A stretch of 64,000 nucleotides of DNA from Steromphala cineraria (taxonomy: Eukaryota > Mollusca > Gastropoda > Trochida > Trochidae). Location: contig OU744736.1 of NCBI GenBank assembly GCA_916613615.1, forward strand, positions 56,099,205-56,163,204, given 5' to 3'. The notes under the pieces were generated by a model that saw only the letters and a program-made list of their open reading frames with translations, was not told where the DNA came from and made no database searches. Position 1 is the stretch's first letter, and every line of letters begins with the position of its first letter. Made by a program: the position numbers and the translations under genes. Shown here one piece after another: positions 25,701 to 34,487 of the stretch.

Positions 25701-25779
25701 ACATACCTGTCGCGAGCTGAAAGCAGATGCACAGTATAAAAATGAAAACATATATAGTATGAGTATAAAAACTTGACAT
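13714..25779 (-). CDS. Secreted Cys-rich, N-glycosylated, probable GPI-anchored protein, 270 aa, six exons
   Basis: Minus-strand exons in coding order: 25707-25779, 19184-19283, 17976-18304, 17047-17173, 16799-16911, 13714-13784. All introns are GT-AG, every junction keeps the frame, and the total is 813 nt with one stop. Residues 1-24 (MSSFYTHTIYVFIFILCICF) form a signal peptide. The mature part has about 12 cysteines in two clusters: CPGMVLC ... LDCGKYERYLACL ... SVC, then GCEDLANC ... YFPCP ... FQECFDYNKDGC ... ECP. A Thr/Ser/Asp-rich linker (TQTPTDASDSGSTLTPTDEP) lies between them. There are six N-glycosylation sequons (NDT, NTT, NDT, NVS, NLS, NCS). The C-terminus ends in a small-residue DSATG followed by the hydrophobic tail MLLLMTSLILAVWN with nothing after it, as in GPI-attachment signals. 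The family is not recognised; Cys spacing loosely recalls DUF19/T20D4.11-like secreted domains. Likely acts at the cell surface. Introns hold most of the local transposons. Confidence 0.85.
13817..16011 (+). mobile_element. Pearl/Helentron-like element with 146-bp tandem core (intron 5 of the minus-strand gene)
   Basis: The 5' end is CTTTTTAGCTCATCAGGACT with a foldable GGACT-GAA-AGTC stem. Next come GATGGGCTTATGGCATGG, a (CCGT)n tract at about 13867-13901, about 12 copies of a 146-bp monomer, and the 3' end GCCTGATGAGCTACAGAGCC with the palindrome AGAGCC-AAT-GGCTCT and a T tract. Ends are inverted to each other (AGCTCATCAGG and CCTGATGAGCT). Monomers alternate in pairs (TGGTGAACCTG and TGATGAATCTG), a 292-bp dimer period between about 14567 and 15150. 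Each monomer has GTGACCCTGTGACCCC facing GGGTCACAGGGGTCAC, a 15-bp hairpin. No coding capacity. Confidence 0.88.
16088..16596. mobile_element. Foldback (long inverted-repeat) element in intron 5 of the minus-strand gene
   Basis: The left arm (about 16093-16315) and right arm (about 16463-16590) are reverse complements with scattered mismatches: TCTAGTTAAAACT, TATACGTCCC, TAACATCTA-type and CGAGCATGCG(A/C)GGAAATCAAC blocks occur in mirrored order. The left arm has an extra segment of about 95 bp near 16147-16245. The centre (16316-16462) is AT-rich. No target duplication was identified. Non-coding. Confidence 0.7.
17174..17975 (-). other. Intron 3 of the minus-strand gene
   Basis: About 800 bp without repeats recognised. 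A 69-codon minus frame at 17424-17633 is not needed to keep phase (exons on either side join in frame without it) and is not recognised. It could be an alternative exon but is more likely chance. Confidence 0.4.
18490..19097. repeat. 28-bp minisatellite split by a MITE
   Basis: About ten copies of a 28-bp unit (core CTGCGGAGAATACACATTTA or ...CATGTA) run from about 18497 to 18784; a final worn copy lies at 19062-19097 beyond the inserted MITE. Within the array the motif drifts in blocks (TTCCTGCGG then TCCCTGCGG; AATACACATTT then AATACACATGT then GATGCACATTT), showing stepwise local amplification. The array is open in several frames on both strands, which is a by-product of the repeat. Confidence 0.92.
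18785..19060. mobile_element. 276-bp MITE with exact 9-bp target duplication
   Basis: Termini are TAGGCCAAATATATGCC and GGCATATATTTGGCCTA, perfectly inverted. Flanks are ATTTACTCA at 18776-18784 and ATTTACTCA at 19061-19069, an exact 9-bp duplication of minisatellite sequence. Inside, a second inverted pair (TACGCTAAC...CTAATCTGTACCCTGGGATC and its mirror) makes the element nearly foldback. No coding capacity. The 9-bp duplication points to a Mutator-type transposase as the likely source. Confidence 0.93.
19303..24476 (+). mobile_element. Composite pearl-like element with 156-bp tandem core and nested insertions
   Basis: The 5' end TTTTTAGCTCACCTTTAC folds as GCTCACCTTTAC-AAA-GTAAATGTGAGC, then a CCGT-type tract (19349-19404) and about ten 156-bp monomers to about 20960 (AAAGACTACTCCTCCTAAAC ... 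AAGATGGCCGCCATGGCAGC). More worn monomers at 22930-23090 and 24120-24400 share TCCAAGATGG. The 3' end is AAGGTGAGC followed by GTACC-CTC-GGTAC and a T-rich tract (to about 24476), inverted to the 5' end. Between them are an old tandem duplication of about 500 bp (21150-21900) and a LINE fragment. It occupies most of intron 1 of the minus-strand gene. Treating it all as one element is inference; the two ends could belong to two copies. Confidence 0.65.
21966..22750 (-). pseudogene. LINE (non-LTR retrotransposon) 3' fragment with poly-A tail
   Basis: On the minus strand a frame from 22750 encodes the region after the reverse transcriptase in LINE ORF2: KLRWFQYRILHRIL, then a zinc-binding-like block LCTFCTEEQESICHLFWDCE, then FGCKKNV. 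After a frame change near 22334 it continues as YYLYKCKLNSSLPSF ... LRLRYYIEK and stops at 22175-22177. A run of about 18 T on the + strand (21968-21986) is the poly-A tail of the insertion. The piece is 5'-truncated and frameshifted, hence dead. It belongs to the same LINE type as 56808-57345, where the adjoining C-terminal part is better kept. Confidence 0.8.
24673..24730. mobile_element. 58-bp perfect hairpin insertion with exact 9-bp target duplication
   Basis: The arms 24673-24699 and 24704-24730 are perfect 27-bp reverse complements (CATCTTCCTACGCAGAGCCT... and its mirror) around a CAGT loop. Flanks CCCTAAGAT at 24664-24672 and 24731-24739 are identical, which is a target-site duplication. 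A possible decayed relative is at 12379-12412. It is either a minimal foldback transposon or a collapsed MITE. Confidence 0.9.
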
Positions 25780-25900
25780 TTTGGTTGAACAGTTGAATCT
25801 ATGATCTATTCCCGGGACAGGACTCGCCGCACAGACTCACACACCACGTGACTGACACCGTCGCTCTACTGCACGTGCATCACGTGCATTCGGTATAATG
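25780..25900 (-). promoter_or_regulatory. Candidate promoter of the minus-strand secreted-protein gene
   Basis: Immediately upstream of the minus-strand start codon the sequence becomes GC-richer and holds three CACGTG E-boxes at 25845-25850, 25872-25877 and 25881-25886, the last two spaced by three bases. CACGTG is the palindromic site of bHLH-ZIP factors (MYC/MAX, USF, TFE) and circadian bHLH-PAS factors. The transcription start is not placed. Confidence 0.45.
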
Positions 25901-27220
25901 GTTGCGTGACGACTGCTCTCAACACTTGAAGAATATCTGCCGCTCGAGACTTGCCTTCACACTTGGAGGACTGAATGCATTTGCAAACTTTATGTAATTA
26001 ATCTATTAGAAAATTGATGTGAAAATATTTTTCATTGGCTGAAATGTTGCAGAGTTAAAGGGGGAAGGGCAAGGGAAGCCCGAGACGTACCCGAGTTATA
26101 ACAGAGGCTGGCGGAGAGAGAATGTATCATTTCTAGAGAACTTCTTGCTTTTGTTTTGCAAAACCTACTGGAAGATGTTCATTGATATGTTGGTGGAACT
26201 CAATTGAAAATGATGACAGTCATTGTCTCAGATCTGCAAGTCAAGTATTAATGCAAGCCAAGCAGTAAGTCCACCAATTAATTAGTCTTTCGAGTATCAG
26301 TGATGTTTCATGCCGACCATATAAGATATAGATAACCTAATACCCTTTTCAAAGAAAAAAATGTATCAGGAGATAAAAGAACAAGAATGATGGTAGATCA
26401 GTAAAAAAACACCACAAAAACCCTGCAATGTTCATTCAAAAGAATGAAGTGAAATGACAATTGAAAAAATGTATATAATTGATTATCTTCATATTGTTCA
26501 AATTGCCATAAAAAGATTATGTGCATACAATAATTTTTAAAAGCCACGAACACATACCAGAAAAAAAACCTCTTTTTTTAAACACGAACTTTTCACAAAC
26601 ATTTGAATCACAACAAGAGCGAGAAAGTAACAGCCAATCAGCGATCGCGTGTCAATAAGGGGAATCCCCTGTCAAAATATCGCCCGCGTCGCTTGGCAGG
26701 CGCCAAGTCTGAATCACGCGATCTTGTTATCCGTAAAAATCCATTACGTAACGATCTCATCGGCGATAGTCAATTATCGAGGAAGACATCCGGCCTAGTG
26801 CATCTTTAAATGGATAATATTGGAACTCCTATTAAAAAGAACTAGATCAAATGTTCTGAAACACAAATAGTGTTTGATAATGAATGATATCTTCTTTGAG
26901 AGGCATTTTAGAAGTTGGGATGACAATAATACTGAGGAATATATGGATGACAACTTCTTTGTTCATTGTATGCGACGTTTCGACACAGATTCTTGTGTCG
27001 TTGTGAACAAAATTTGTTCACATAATAATTGCCTGATTAGGATACGGGAGTAATCACATAAAAGAAACGGATCTTTGTTCATGGTGTCTTGAATCACGTC
27101 AAAAATGGTAAAACACGCTTTAAGCCATTAGCTCTTAATGCACGTACTGAAGAAAAGTATGGATATACCCATACATGAGGTAGGAAACATAGCTTATGAA
27201 AACACAAGAAGAACTGCCAA
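25901..27220. other. Intergenic stretch, no gene seen
   Basis: AT-rich with a GC-richer island at about 26600-26810 (AGGGGAATCCCCT-like palindrome near 26658). A 68-codon frame there has no family signal. Nothing further supported. Confidence 0.3.
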
Positions 27221-27610
27221 AACTAGATTAGCGTTTGCGGGATACCGCAAAAGCAGAGCAGCCCCAGAACTTGGGGTTTCGCCTTACCCTGTTCCGCCTT
27301 TTACAGGCCTCACCAAATTGGGAATTTTCTCATGACCTTGACCTTTGACACTCAAGGTCACATAATCAATGAACACATTTCATTGAGTATAACATTATTG
27401 TAATGAAATAAAGTGTTAAAAATTAAATTAATCCATTTTCTCCATATATGTTGACCTTGCTGAGACCTTGACCTTCGACAGTTCGTACCCAAAACTTATT
27501 GAACATTTTTGTACTTCTCAAGAGATAATATATACAAAATCTAAACTTCATAGCACAAAAACTTTTCAAGTTATTGTGTTTACAAGGAATTGCAATAACT
27601 CATATCCCAT
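27221..27610 (-). mobile_element. 3' part of a pearl-like element of the AGGTCA family, inverted
   Basis: This is the reverse complement of the 3' end of the element at 54750-56080: AACTAGATTAGCGTTTGCGG, the GCGGGATACCGC hairpin, GCAGAGCAGCCCC, CCTTACCCTGTTCCGCC, TTTACAGGCCTCACC, then core sequence with CATGACCTTGACCTTTGACA. The copy stops at CATATCCCATGACC near 27613, exactly where the heptamer microsatellite begins. Confidence 0.8.
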
Positions 27611-28566
27611 GACCAAGGACCCAGGACCCAGGACCCAGGACCCAGGACCAAGGACCAAGGACCCAGGACCCAGGACCCAGGACCCAGGACCAAGGACCCA
27701 GGACCCAGGACCCAGGACCCAGGACCCAGGACCCAGGACCCAGGACCAAGGACCAAGGACCAAGGACCCAGGACCCAGGACCCAGGACCCAGGACCCAGG
27801 ACCCAGGACCAAGGACCCAGGACCCAGGACCAAGGACCAAGGACCAAGGACCAAGGACCCAGGACCAAGGACCCAGGACCCAGGACCAAGGACCCAGGAC
27901 CCAGGACCAAGGACCCAGGACCCAGGACCCAGGACCCAGGACCCAGGACCCAGGACCCAGGACCCAGGACCAAGGACCCAGGACCCAGGACCAAGGACCC
28001 AGGACCAAGGACCAAGGACCCAGGACCCAGGACCAAGGACCCAGGACCCAGGACCCAGGACCCAGGACCAAGGACCCAGGACCCAGGACCCAGGACCCAG
28101 GACCAAGGACCAAGGACCAAGGACCCAGGACCCAGGACCCAGGACCAAGGACCCAGGACCCAGGACCCAGGACCAAGGACCAAGGACCAAGGACCAAGGA
28201 CCCAGGACCCAGGACCCAGGACCCAGGACCCAGGACCCAGGACCCAGGACCCAGGACCAAGGACCAAGGACCCAGGACCCAGGACCCAGGACCAAGGACC
28301 AAGGACCCAGGACCCAGGACCCAGGACCAAGGACCAAGGACCCAGGACCAAGGACCCAGGACCCAGGACCCAGGACCCAGGACCCAGGACCCAGGACCCA
28401 GGACCCAGGACCAAGGACCCATGACCCAGGACCCAGGACCCAGGACCCAGGACCCAGGACCAAGGACCCAGGACCCAGGACCCAGGACCAAGGACCCAGG
28501 ACCCAGGACCCAGGACCCAGGACCAAGGACCCAGGACCCAGGACCCAGGACCAAGGACCCAGGACC
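27611..28566. repeat. Heptamer microsatellite (AGGACCC/AGGACCA)n, about 136 copies
   Basis: An uninterrupted 7-bp repeat with two unit types, AGGACCC and AGGACCA, in irregular order and one ATGACCC variant near 28420. Seven is not a multiple of three and the unit has no stop in most frames, so very long reading frames appear on both strands (repeats of GPRTQDP or VLGPGSW). These are not genes. The array continues from the GACCTTGACC-type core of the adjacent pearl-like element. Confidence 0.97.
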
Positions 28567-28634
28567 GTAAGACCACGTGTCACAACACCAAATGAAGATC
28601 TACACATAGATGCATTCATTTGCGCAACCGATTC

Positions 28635-29138
28635 TTAAAGAGACACAGAATATGTTGATAGGATCACATATGTCAAATTTTGAAATCGATGTTATTACAT
28701 GGGGAACCACTAACTGTTACTGAAAATAACAAGTTAAAGGTCAATCAGTACATTAGAGCGAAAATACGGCCATTCAAAGTCGGGATTTTGATCGAAAACC
28801 GGACAATGTGGCTCGAGTGGCACGCGCAAATTCGCCAAACGTAATTTTAAAACCTTGTCATTAGCTGACAGGAAGATATATTCGATTCGATAGTGTTTAT
28901 TAGGTATTGTAACTAATAGGTAGATTAATTGGATGCATAATTTCGAATATTAAACGTATTTGAGATGTTTTCTTTAATTTTCCATAAAATCAAGCATTTT
29001 AGAGATATTACTAGTATGCATAAATGGATATATTTGCAAGTCCAGTGATGAGATATGGACTTCAATCAGCACATTAGATTTTTTGTAGCTTATCAAAACC
29101 AAATAAAATTTTAAGAAAGATACTCTTTGTCACTTTAA
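28635..29138. mobile_element. TTAA-flanked MITE, copy 2 (504 bp, inverted)
   Basis: It starts TTAAAGAGACACAGAATATG and ends GATACTCTTTGTCACTTTAA. It is the full-length reverse orientation of the 10033-10526 copy, with TTAA at both ends. Confidence 0.88.
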
Positions 29139-30568
29139 CTGCAACGTCAACGGCAGGAACATCTTTAGGACTCACAAGAGTTAACGCAGACCTTGATCTA
29201 CAGGTACCAGATCTTACGGTCCCTTCAGTAGATTGTTCTTGATCACTCAACATTGACGTGAGAGACAAAGATGGGCCTCACAATGTTCACGTTCTGCAAT
29301 GACCTACCTGTTCCCCTGACTCGAAGCCAATAGAGAAACTATGGGACCATCAAACCAGATAATACGGAACCGTCAGCGGTCGCTTGTGACGATGAATGAG
29401 ATAAAATGCCTTTAAGGGGAGAATAGCAAAAAGGAATAATTAACGTCATCAGACGTATGACGTCATCGATGAGGAGACCTATCACTATCAAAGGTAAACA
29501 TACAAGCTACTAAAACCCGTGATGTATCGCTATAATTTTACAATCAAACATATCGATTCCGATATCGCTGGAAAGTACGAATATTAACCCCTCCACTGTA
29601 CAATGAGCGCCCACTAACCATGTGCAAGTTGAATGCTTATCACAATGTGCCGTAACGATGACGGGAAACCATTCTATTGTACAAACCAAACAGAATACTG
29701 ATCAATATGAGTTGTTGTGTCTTCTTTATTGCTCTTTCTTTTCCGTATTGTTTATACCAGGCTTCAATATTTTCGCTCGTGAATAAATCAAAACATATGA
29801 AAATATCTCGTTAAATATTTTCGATGTTCAACAGTCACTCGTTTTGTAATCTCTCTGTATATGTACATCTGCGCATATCTATGTATTTCCCTTTTCATGT
29901 GTTGACCTTATATCATATTCTCTCCTCTCACGTACGCCTTTCGTCTCTTTCTTTGTCTTCACTATCTACTCTTCTTTAGTTTTCCAAATGCAGGGTCACC
30001 ACCCCACCCAACTGTTATATTTTCTCTCAGGGGTAGTGACCACCCAACTCTCTGTCCAAGTTTGTGCCGGCATTTTAGTTCATTTAGCCTTTTTCCCGAA
30101 TGAAGATTTATTTTATTATAAGATATCATATTTCACTGCACCGAGTTAAAATTCTCGAACCACTAAATTGGCCTTTAAGAGACGTATACGGTTTGATTGC
30201 CGGATGAAATCTATCCAAGATCAAGCGGTCAAAGCTTACCCTGACGGCTGAACTTACGTGGCCTTGTAAGATCGCAGTGTAACGCAGCGTAACGTAGTGG
30301 TGACAATTAGGATATTATTTTAATGATATTGAAACTTTGTTGTAACTTTACGTTTAGCTATATGATAAAGAAATAGCCGCAGTTTTTTTTTCAATAATCG
30401 ACTGATTATCAAATGAAAATTATGAAAACAACTTGTATAGCTGAGATTAATCTGATATCATCGATAAATTGGAAAAGCATTTCAGCAATACCCTAATTAG
30501 TAAAAATTATTCTATTTACACAACACATTCTCTATTTTGCTAAGGAAATAACTTTATTTTCCTATAAG
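29139..30568. other. Intergenic stretch upstream of the ApoL-like exon
   Basis: No gene supported. A short minus frame at 29140-29268 (CRSRSALTLVSPKDVPAV) abuts the MITE and is of unknown meaning. At 29996-30050 there is a GC-richer patch with CACCCAACT(G/C)T repeated. Confidence 0.3.
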
Positions 30569-30587
30569 GTATATATCGGTTGCCGAG

Positions 30588-31007
30588 ATGGATTCAAAGG
30601 AGGAGTTACTTCCCCTGACGACCTTGGTCGAGAATACTGTCCTCTCTACAGTTTATGAGTTCATTAGCAAACAGTTCCTGCAGAAGAACATAAGTGAACT
30701 TAAACAGCTTAAGAAGAATCTCATCAAAAGTTTTCAATTACTAGCGGACCTACTCGACGTCAAACAGCGCGACATGAACATCGCCAAAATTTCCTTCGCT
30801 ACTTCCGGTATCGTTCACTTTATACTTTAGGTGCGTCCCTGGGTCTGACGGTAGCAGGGGTGACAGTTGGTGTGGCAAGTGGACTGGGGGGGGGGGGGGG
30901 GGGGGGGGGGGGGTTGACCACTGCCATAGCAGACCACGTGGTTAACAGCAGAGCGATGAAGGAGGCGAAGGCGGCCATTGCAGCTTATAATGACAAGGTG
31001 AGCCAAT
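30588..31007 (+). pseudogene. Apolipoprotein-L-like exon(s), broken or partial
   Basis: A frame from ATG 30588 encodes about 74 residues (start MDSKEELLPL; amphipathic helices with KQLKKNLIKSFQLLADLLD; KISFATSGIV) and then hits TAG at 30828-30830. In another frame the sequence continues GASLGLTVAGVTVGVASGL, nine or so glycines, then LTTAIADHVVNSRAM and KAAIAAYNDK up to a good donor (AAG|GTGAGC) at 31007. The second block is the membrane-hairpin and helix region of the ApoL family. The hydrophobic stretch normally between SGIV and GASLGLT is missing. Removing 30808-30830 (GT...AG, 23 nt) would restore frame, but 23 nt is too short for a usual intron, so a disabling deletion is more likely. No downstream exons were found. 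In the family, such proteins insert into membranes. Confidence 0.55.
30886..30913 (+). repeat. Run of 28 G within the ApoL-like exon
   Basis: 28 consecutive G (30886-30913) encode poly-glycine between SGL and LTTAIA. In its present length the run keeps the flanking frame. Such a run is prone to slippage and quadruplex formation, and its length may also be a sequencing artefact. Confidence 0.9.
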
Positions 31008-31192
31008 ATTAAATTTTCTTATCTTGTCACTATTTGAAAGTTATGCTCTGTCAATTCCGCGAATTGCAACTCCTACTATATAGTTGGCATAATTCCAAAA
31101 TTCTCAGATATTCATCTCCAAATGGCACTTGAGGCTACATGATTGTTTGATATATTCTTGTTTCCAATGAAATCTCTTAACAGCCATATAGA

Positions 31193-31572
31193 ATTGTGGT
31201 AGCTCTATATTGACATGAATACTAGTTAGTCTTATAACATGTTAAACATTATCAATTCGTAACTGCCATTCTGATAGCGGTACTTATGTGGTGCCAAACG
31301 GGACTTTAATCGCTATTTAGTAAGCTTACGAAATCGAATTAGCAAGCTTATTCGGGCAGATATTTAGTAAGCTTACTAATTCGATTTAGTAAGCTTAATA
31401 AATCGATTTGAATTAGTAAGCTTACTAAATCGAATTAGTAAGCTTACTAATTCATTTAGTAAGCTTACTAAATAGCGATTAAAGTCCCGTTTGGCACCCC
31501 ATAATTGTGATAGCTCTATTGACATGAATACTAGTCTTATAACATGTTAACTGCCATTCTGATTGCGGTACT
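31193..31572. repeat. Direct duplication flanking a palindromic element
   Basis: 31193-31283 and 31503-31572 are direct copies (GTGRTAGCTCTAT, TTGACATGAATACTAGT, CTTATAACATGTTAA, CTGCCATTCTGAT, GCGGTACT) differing by small deletions. The palindrome at 31285-31503 sits exactly between them. Confidence 0.8.
31285..31503. mobile_element. 219-bp palindromic MITE (GGTGCCAAACGGG ends)
   Basis: The termini TATGTGGTGCCAAACGGGAC and its mirror GTCCCGTTTGGCACCCCATA are inverted over more than 40 bp. The interior is made of repeated TTAGTAAGCTTACTAA units, themselves palindromic, so the whole can fold. TA at each edge would fit a Tc1/mariner-type TA duplication (inference). Confidence 0.85.
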
Positions 31573-32120
31573 AAGATTTCCAAAATTACGTTTAACTGAT
31601 TGACGAGCTTCAATGTCCGGTTTTCGATCATTATCACGACTAAGAACCTGATGATACTTTCCTACAACAGTCAGTACTTCTCAATCGATTTTAGCTCATC
31701 AGGCCTAAAAGAGTAAAAGGTTAGCTGTTTGTCTGCAAGTTAGCTGTGACGCAGTGGTTTTAAAGGGGAATCCCCTTGGATTGACGTCATATTCGAACCT
31801 GTCATGTGACATGTGACTGGCGGCCAATTCATGGTTCCGAGAATCTTCCGTAAGCCACGCCCCCCTTAGCAACGGCGGCCATTACACCAAGTTAGTAGAG
31901 CTAGCGAGGTCTGTGAAGCTGGTCTTCTCTTCGGCTGCATGTGAGTAAACTCAGTTATTTAATGTCATGGAGCATATTAAGTACGTACGTACATTAATAA
32001 GCCTGACACAGCTACCTACTGTTTGAGTATACAAACTTTCAATAAGGTTTCTTGGGTTATGTGGAGGTCATTATACCCGTGTCGGGTAGGGATCGGATAT
32101 CTCTCGTTATTGCTTGGTGG
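31573..32120. other. Non-coding stretch with an isolated AGCTCATCAGGCCT motif
   Basis: TTTTAGCTCATCAGGCCT at about 31690 resembles the 5' end of the pearl-like elements but no core follows. AAAGGGGAATCCCCTT near 31763 is a short palindrome. No gene seen. Confidence 0.35.
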
Positions 32121-32124
32121 GATG

Positions 32125-33030
32125 GGAACCAGTGATTTCGTAGATAAACTAGGTTCGTAGATACCGATTTTTCGTAGAGACATCAGGTTCGTAGATGACA
32201 GTTTCGTAGATACCATCGAAAATTCATTTAATAAACTTCTTTTTTATATATGGTGTATTGTGACTATATATTACCTAGTTTTAATCCATTTTGTATTGGA
32301 GAGGGCCCAGTAAGTGTTTTCACTTTTGCCCAATCCATTTGACCTTTTGTCAATAAAATATGTTTCAATCAACCTAGTTTTATGTAATTATTATTTATAA
32401 TAACATCTTTTACTTGTCTTTTCAGGGATACGAAACTACATGTAAAGCTACCCGCCTATCATCGAAGTAAACAATAACAATGACATCGTGTTTTTTTCGT
32501 TTTATTTGTGAATCAAGTTATTTAAGCATATTAATGCAGAATGAATGAATGTTGCCAACTTGTGAATTATATATACCAGTACTAAATTTTAGTGGATTAC
32601 CTTAATCTATCTACTCAATTATGGAACAGATACGCTAGTAGTCGGATGTTTTGATTGCACATTACTTTGTCGGCGACTTACCTTTCTTCTCAGATCCCAA
32701 TTATAATCTGCCTCAGTAATCCTGCAAACCAATCATACTTACCTGTTTTTCTTTTATTCTTTATTATAAAAACAAACATCAAAATAATAACACAACAAAG
32801 TATCTACTCAGTTTATTTATACACGGCACTACATCGATACCATCTAATACCTTTGATGTACAATTAATCTTCTTTAAATATATTTAAATACACAATGTTA
32901 TCATAAACAATGAAAACCAATTGCTCATATGATTTTATTTTACTATTTTTTTAGTATCTACGAAACTGTCTTTCATTTCATCTACGAAACTGTATAAAAT
33001 CGCATCTACGAACCTGTTTTATCTACGAAT
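32125..33030. mobile_element. Element with inverted terminal clusters of TTCGTAGAT
   Basis: The left end (about 32134-32217) has five TTCGTAGA(T/G) units, including TTTCGTAGATAAACTAGGTT. The right end (about 32951-33030) has four ATCTACGAA units in mirror order, with TTCGTAGATAAAACAGGTT when reversed. The 730 bp between is AT-rich with no transposase. It looks like a non-autonomous DNA transposon with subterminal repeats (hAT-like, by inference), inserted into a GGTGGGATAAGGG-type repeat. Confidence 0.65.
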
Positions 33031-33042
33031 AAACCTACACCC

Positions 33043-33195
33043 GGTGGGATAAGGGTGTTATACGTGTGCGATAGGATTAGGATTTTTCACGTTTTTGTAG
33101 GATAAGGATGTTATACATGTCTGATAGTTAGGATTTTTAACGTTTCTGGTAGGATAAGGGTTGTATACATGTGTTATAAGATAAAGATTAAATAG
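33043..33195. repeat. Degenerate tandem repeat, about 60 bp, three copies
   Basis: GGATAAGG(G/A)TG(T)TATAC(A/G)TGTG...GGATTTTTMACGTTT occurs three times with decay. A further relative lies left of the TTCGTAGAT element at about 32055-32105. Confidence 0.5.
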
Positions 33196-33634
33196 TGTGA
33201 AGTGAGCGATTGTGTTACAGTGTTTAAATCATAGGACGTACACGAAACATTTGCCTACAAGTCGTCCGCGTGTATATTCAGCAGTATTTGCCTTCTCCTT
33301 TTGCTGTTATTGATTTGGTGACTTTCATCAAATAATTTTCGTATGACTGGTTTTCTTTTTACTTTTTTGAGTCATTTTAGAAATTCTTGATACATGGTAC
33401 ATGCGACGTTTCTTGTGTCCTTAGTTCCCAAGCAGAAGTGTGTTCTCTTATCATGGTTTTCTAGTATCTAATATCATACATGTAAGCTTTTAGAAACTGT
33501 TAGTCTCTCCAAATGAATCTCAAGAGTTTATGTTGTGACATACTGATTTAAATTTTAAGAAATAATTACGCCACAATTTGTTTAGTGTTGACAAACTTCT
33601 ATAAAATAATTATCACCAAGCATATATAAAACAA

Positions 33635-34487
33635 ATATACTGAAAGGCAAAAGAAACGTCGCCTTTCAAAAGTGATTCAAGACATGTTTCACATAATTGT
33701 AAAACTGATATTTGTGTAAAAAATCAATTTTGAAACATCCATTTTTCTGAAAATAACAAATTGAAAAATGATCTTTGATGCTAATTTTTAAAATCCGTTT
33801 TAATTCATCATGGTTATGATGGTACACGGTTTTCAGTGATTGTGATGAAAACCAAGGTGCGTGTGCATTTCTTATCAAACTCTACAGTTATATACCGCCC
33901 AAAATGAGCATCTCATCCAACTCATTTTTGTACACGGGAGGTCGGTGAAAAACAAAATGTCTGACAAAAGATAGCATCAACCTAAGTCTTGGAAGACCGT
34001 TGTGGCCTGTTAGGCATCATTGAATGCCATCAAACATGTTGATGGTCGTGTAAGAACATCATTACGATCTCTGTATCATTAGAGGCACCAGGCCGCTAAA
34101 ACAAAACAACTGGGTTACAACGTAAACAGAAAAACGTAATTTTTTGAGTCATTCAATGTCATTTTCGCTTTCAAAATGTTGTGAAATAGGCTTCACAAGT
34201 CGCTGTGACACTTACGAGACTGATTGTTGTTATTGATTCAGATTGTTAATGCTTGCAAAAAAAATGCACTTTTCTGCTTTTTTAACATTCTTCCATTGTC
34301 CATTGTTAAAAATCACTATAAACAATCTCAAAGTATGGGAATGGGTATTATTGGCTGTAAAGAATTGTGCTTTACTCATGACTAAAAAATTTGAATAAAA
34401 TCCTACATCTGGTTTAAATGACGTATAAAATTCAAGGTCATCAGAACTGAGTCATAAGAGCGACGTTTCTTTTGCCTTTCAGTATAT
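33635..34487. mobile_element. 853-bp DNA transposon with perfect 27-bp terminal inverted repeats
   Basis: 33635-33661 begins ATATACTGAAAGGCAAAAGA and is the exact reverse complement of 34461-34487, which ends TTTTGCCTTTCAGTATAT. The core terminus is CTGAAAGGCAAAAGAAACGTCG with TA or ATA at the edge. A 70-codon minus frame inside (33666-33878) is not recognisable. The perfect ends argue for recent movement. Confidence 0.8.

Noticed and set aside
26603..26809. 68-codon basic frame in a GC-richer island
   Set aside because: No family resemblance and no splice or promoter context; composition alone is not enough.
27468..28619. Reading frames of 318-339 codons on both strands
   Set aside because: They are produced by the 7-bp microsatellite, which has almost no stops in any frame; the peptides are pure repeats.
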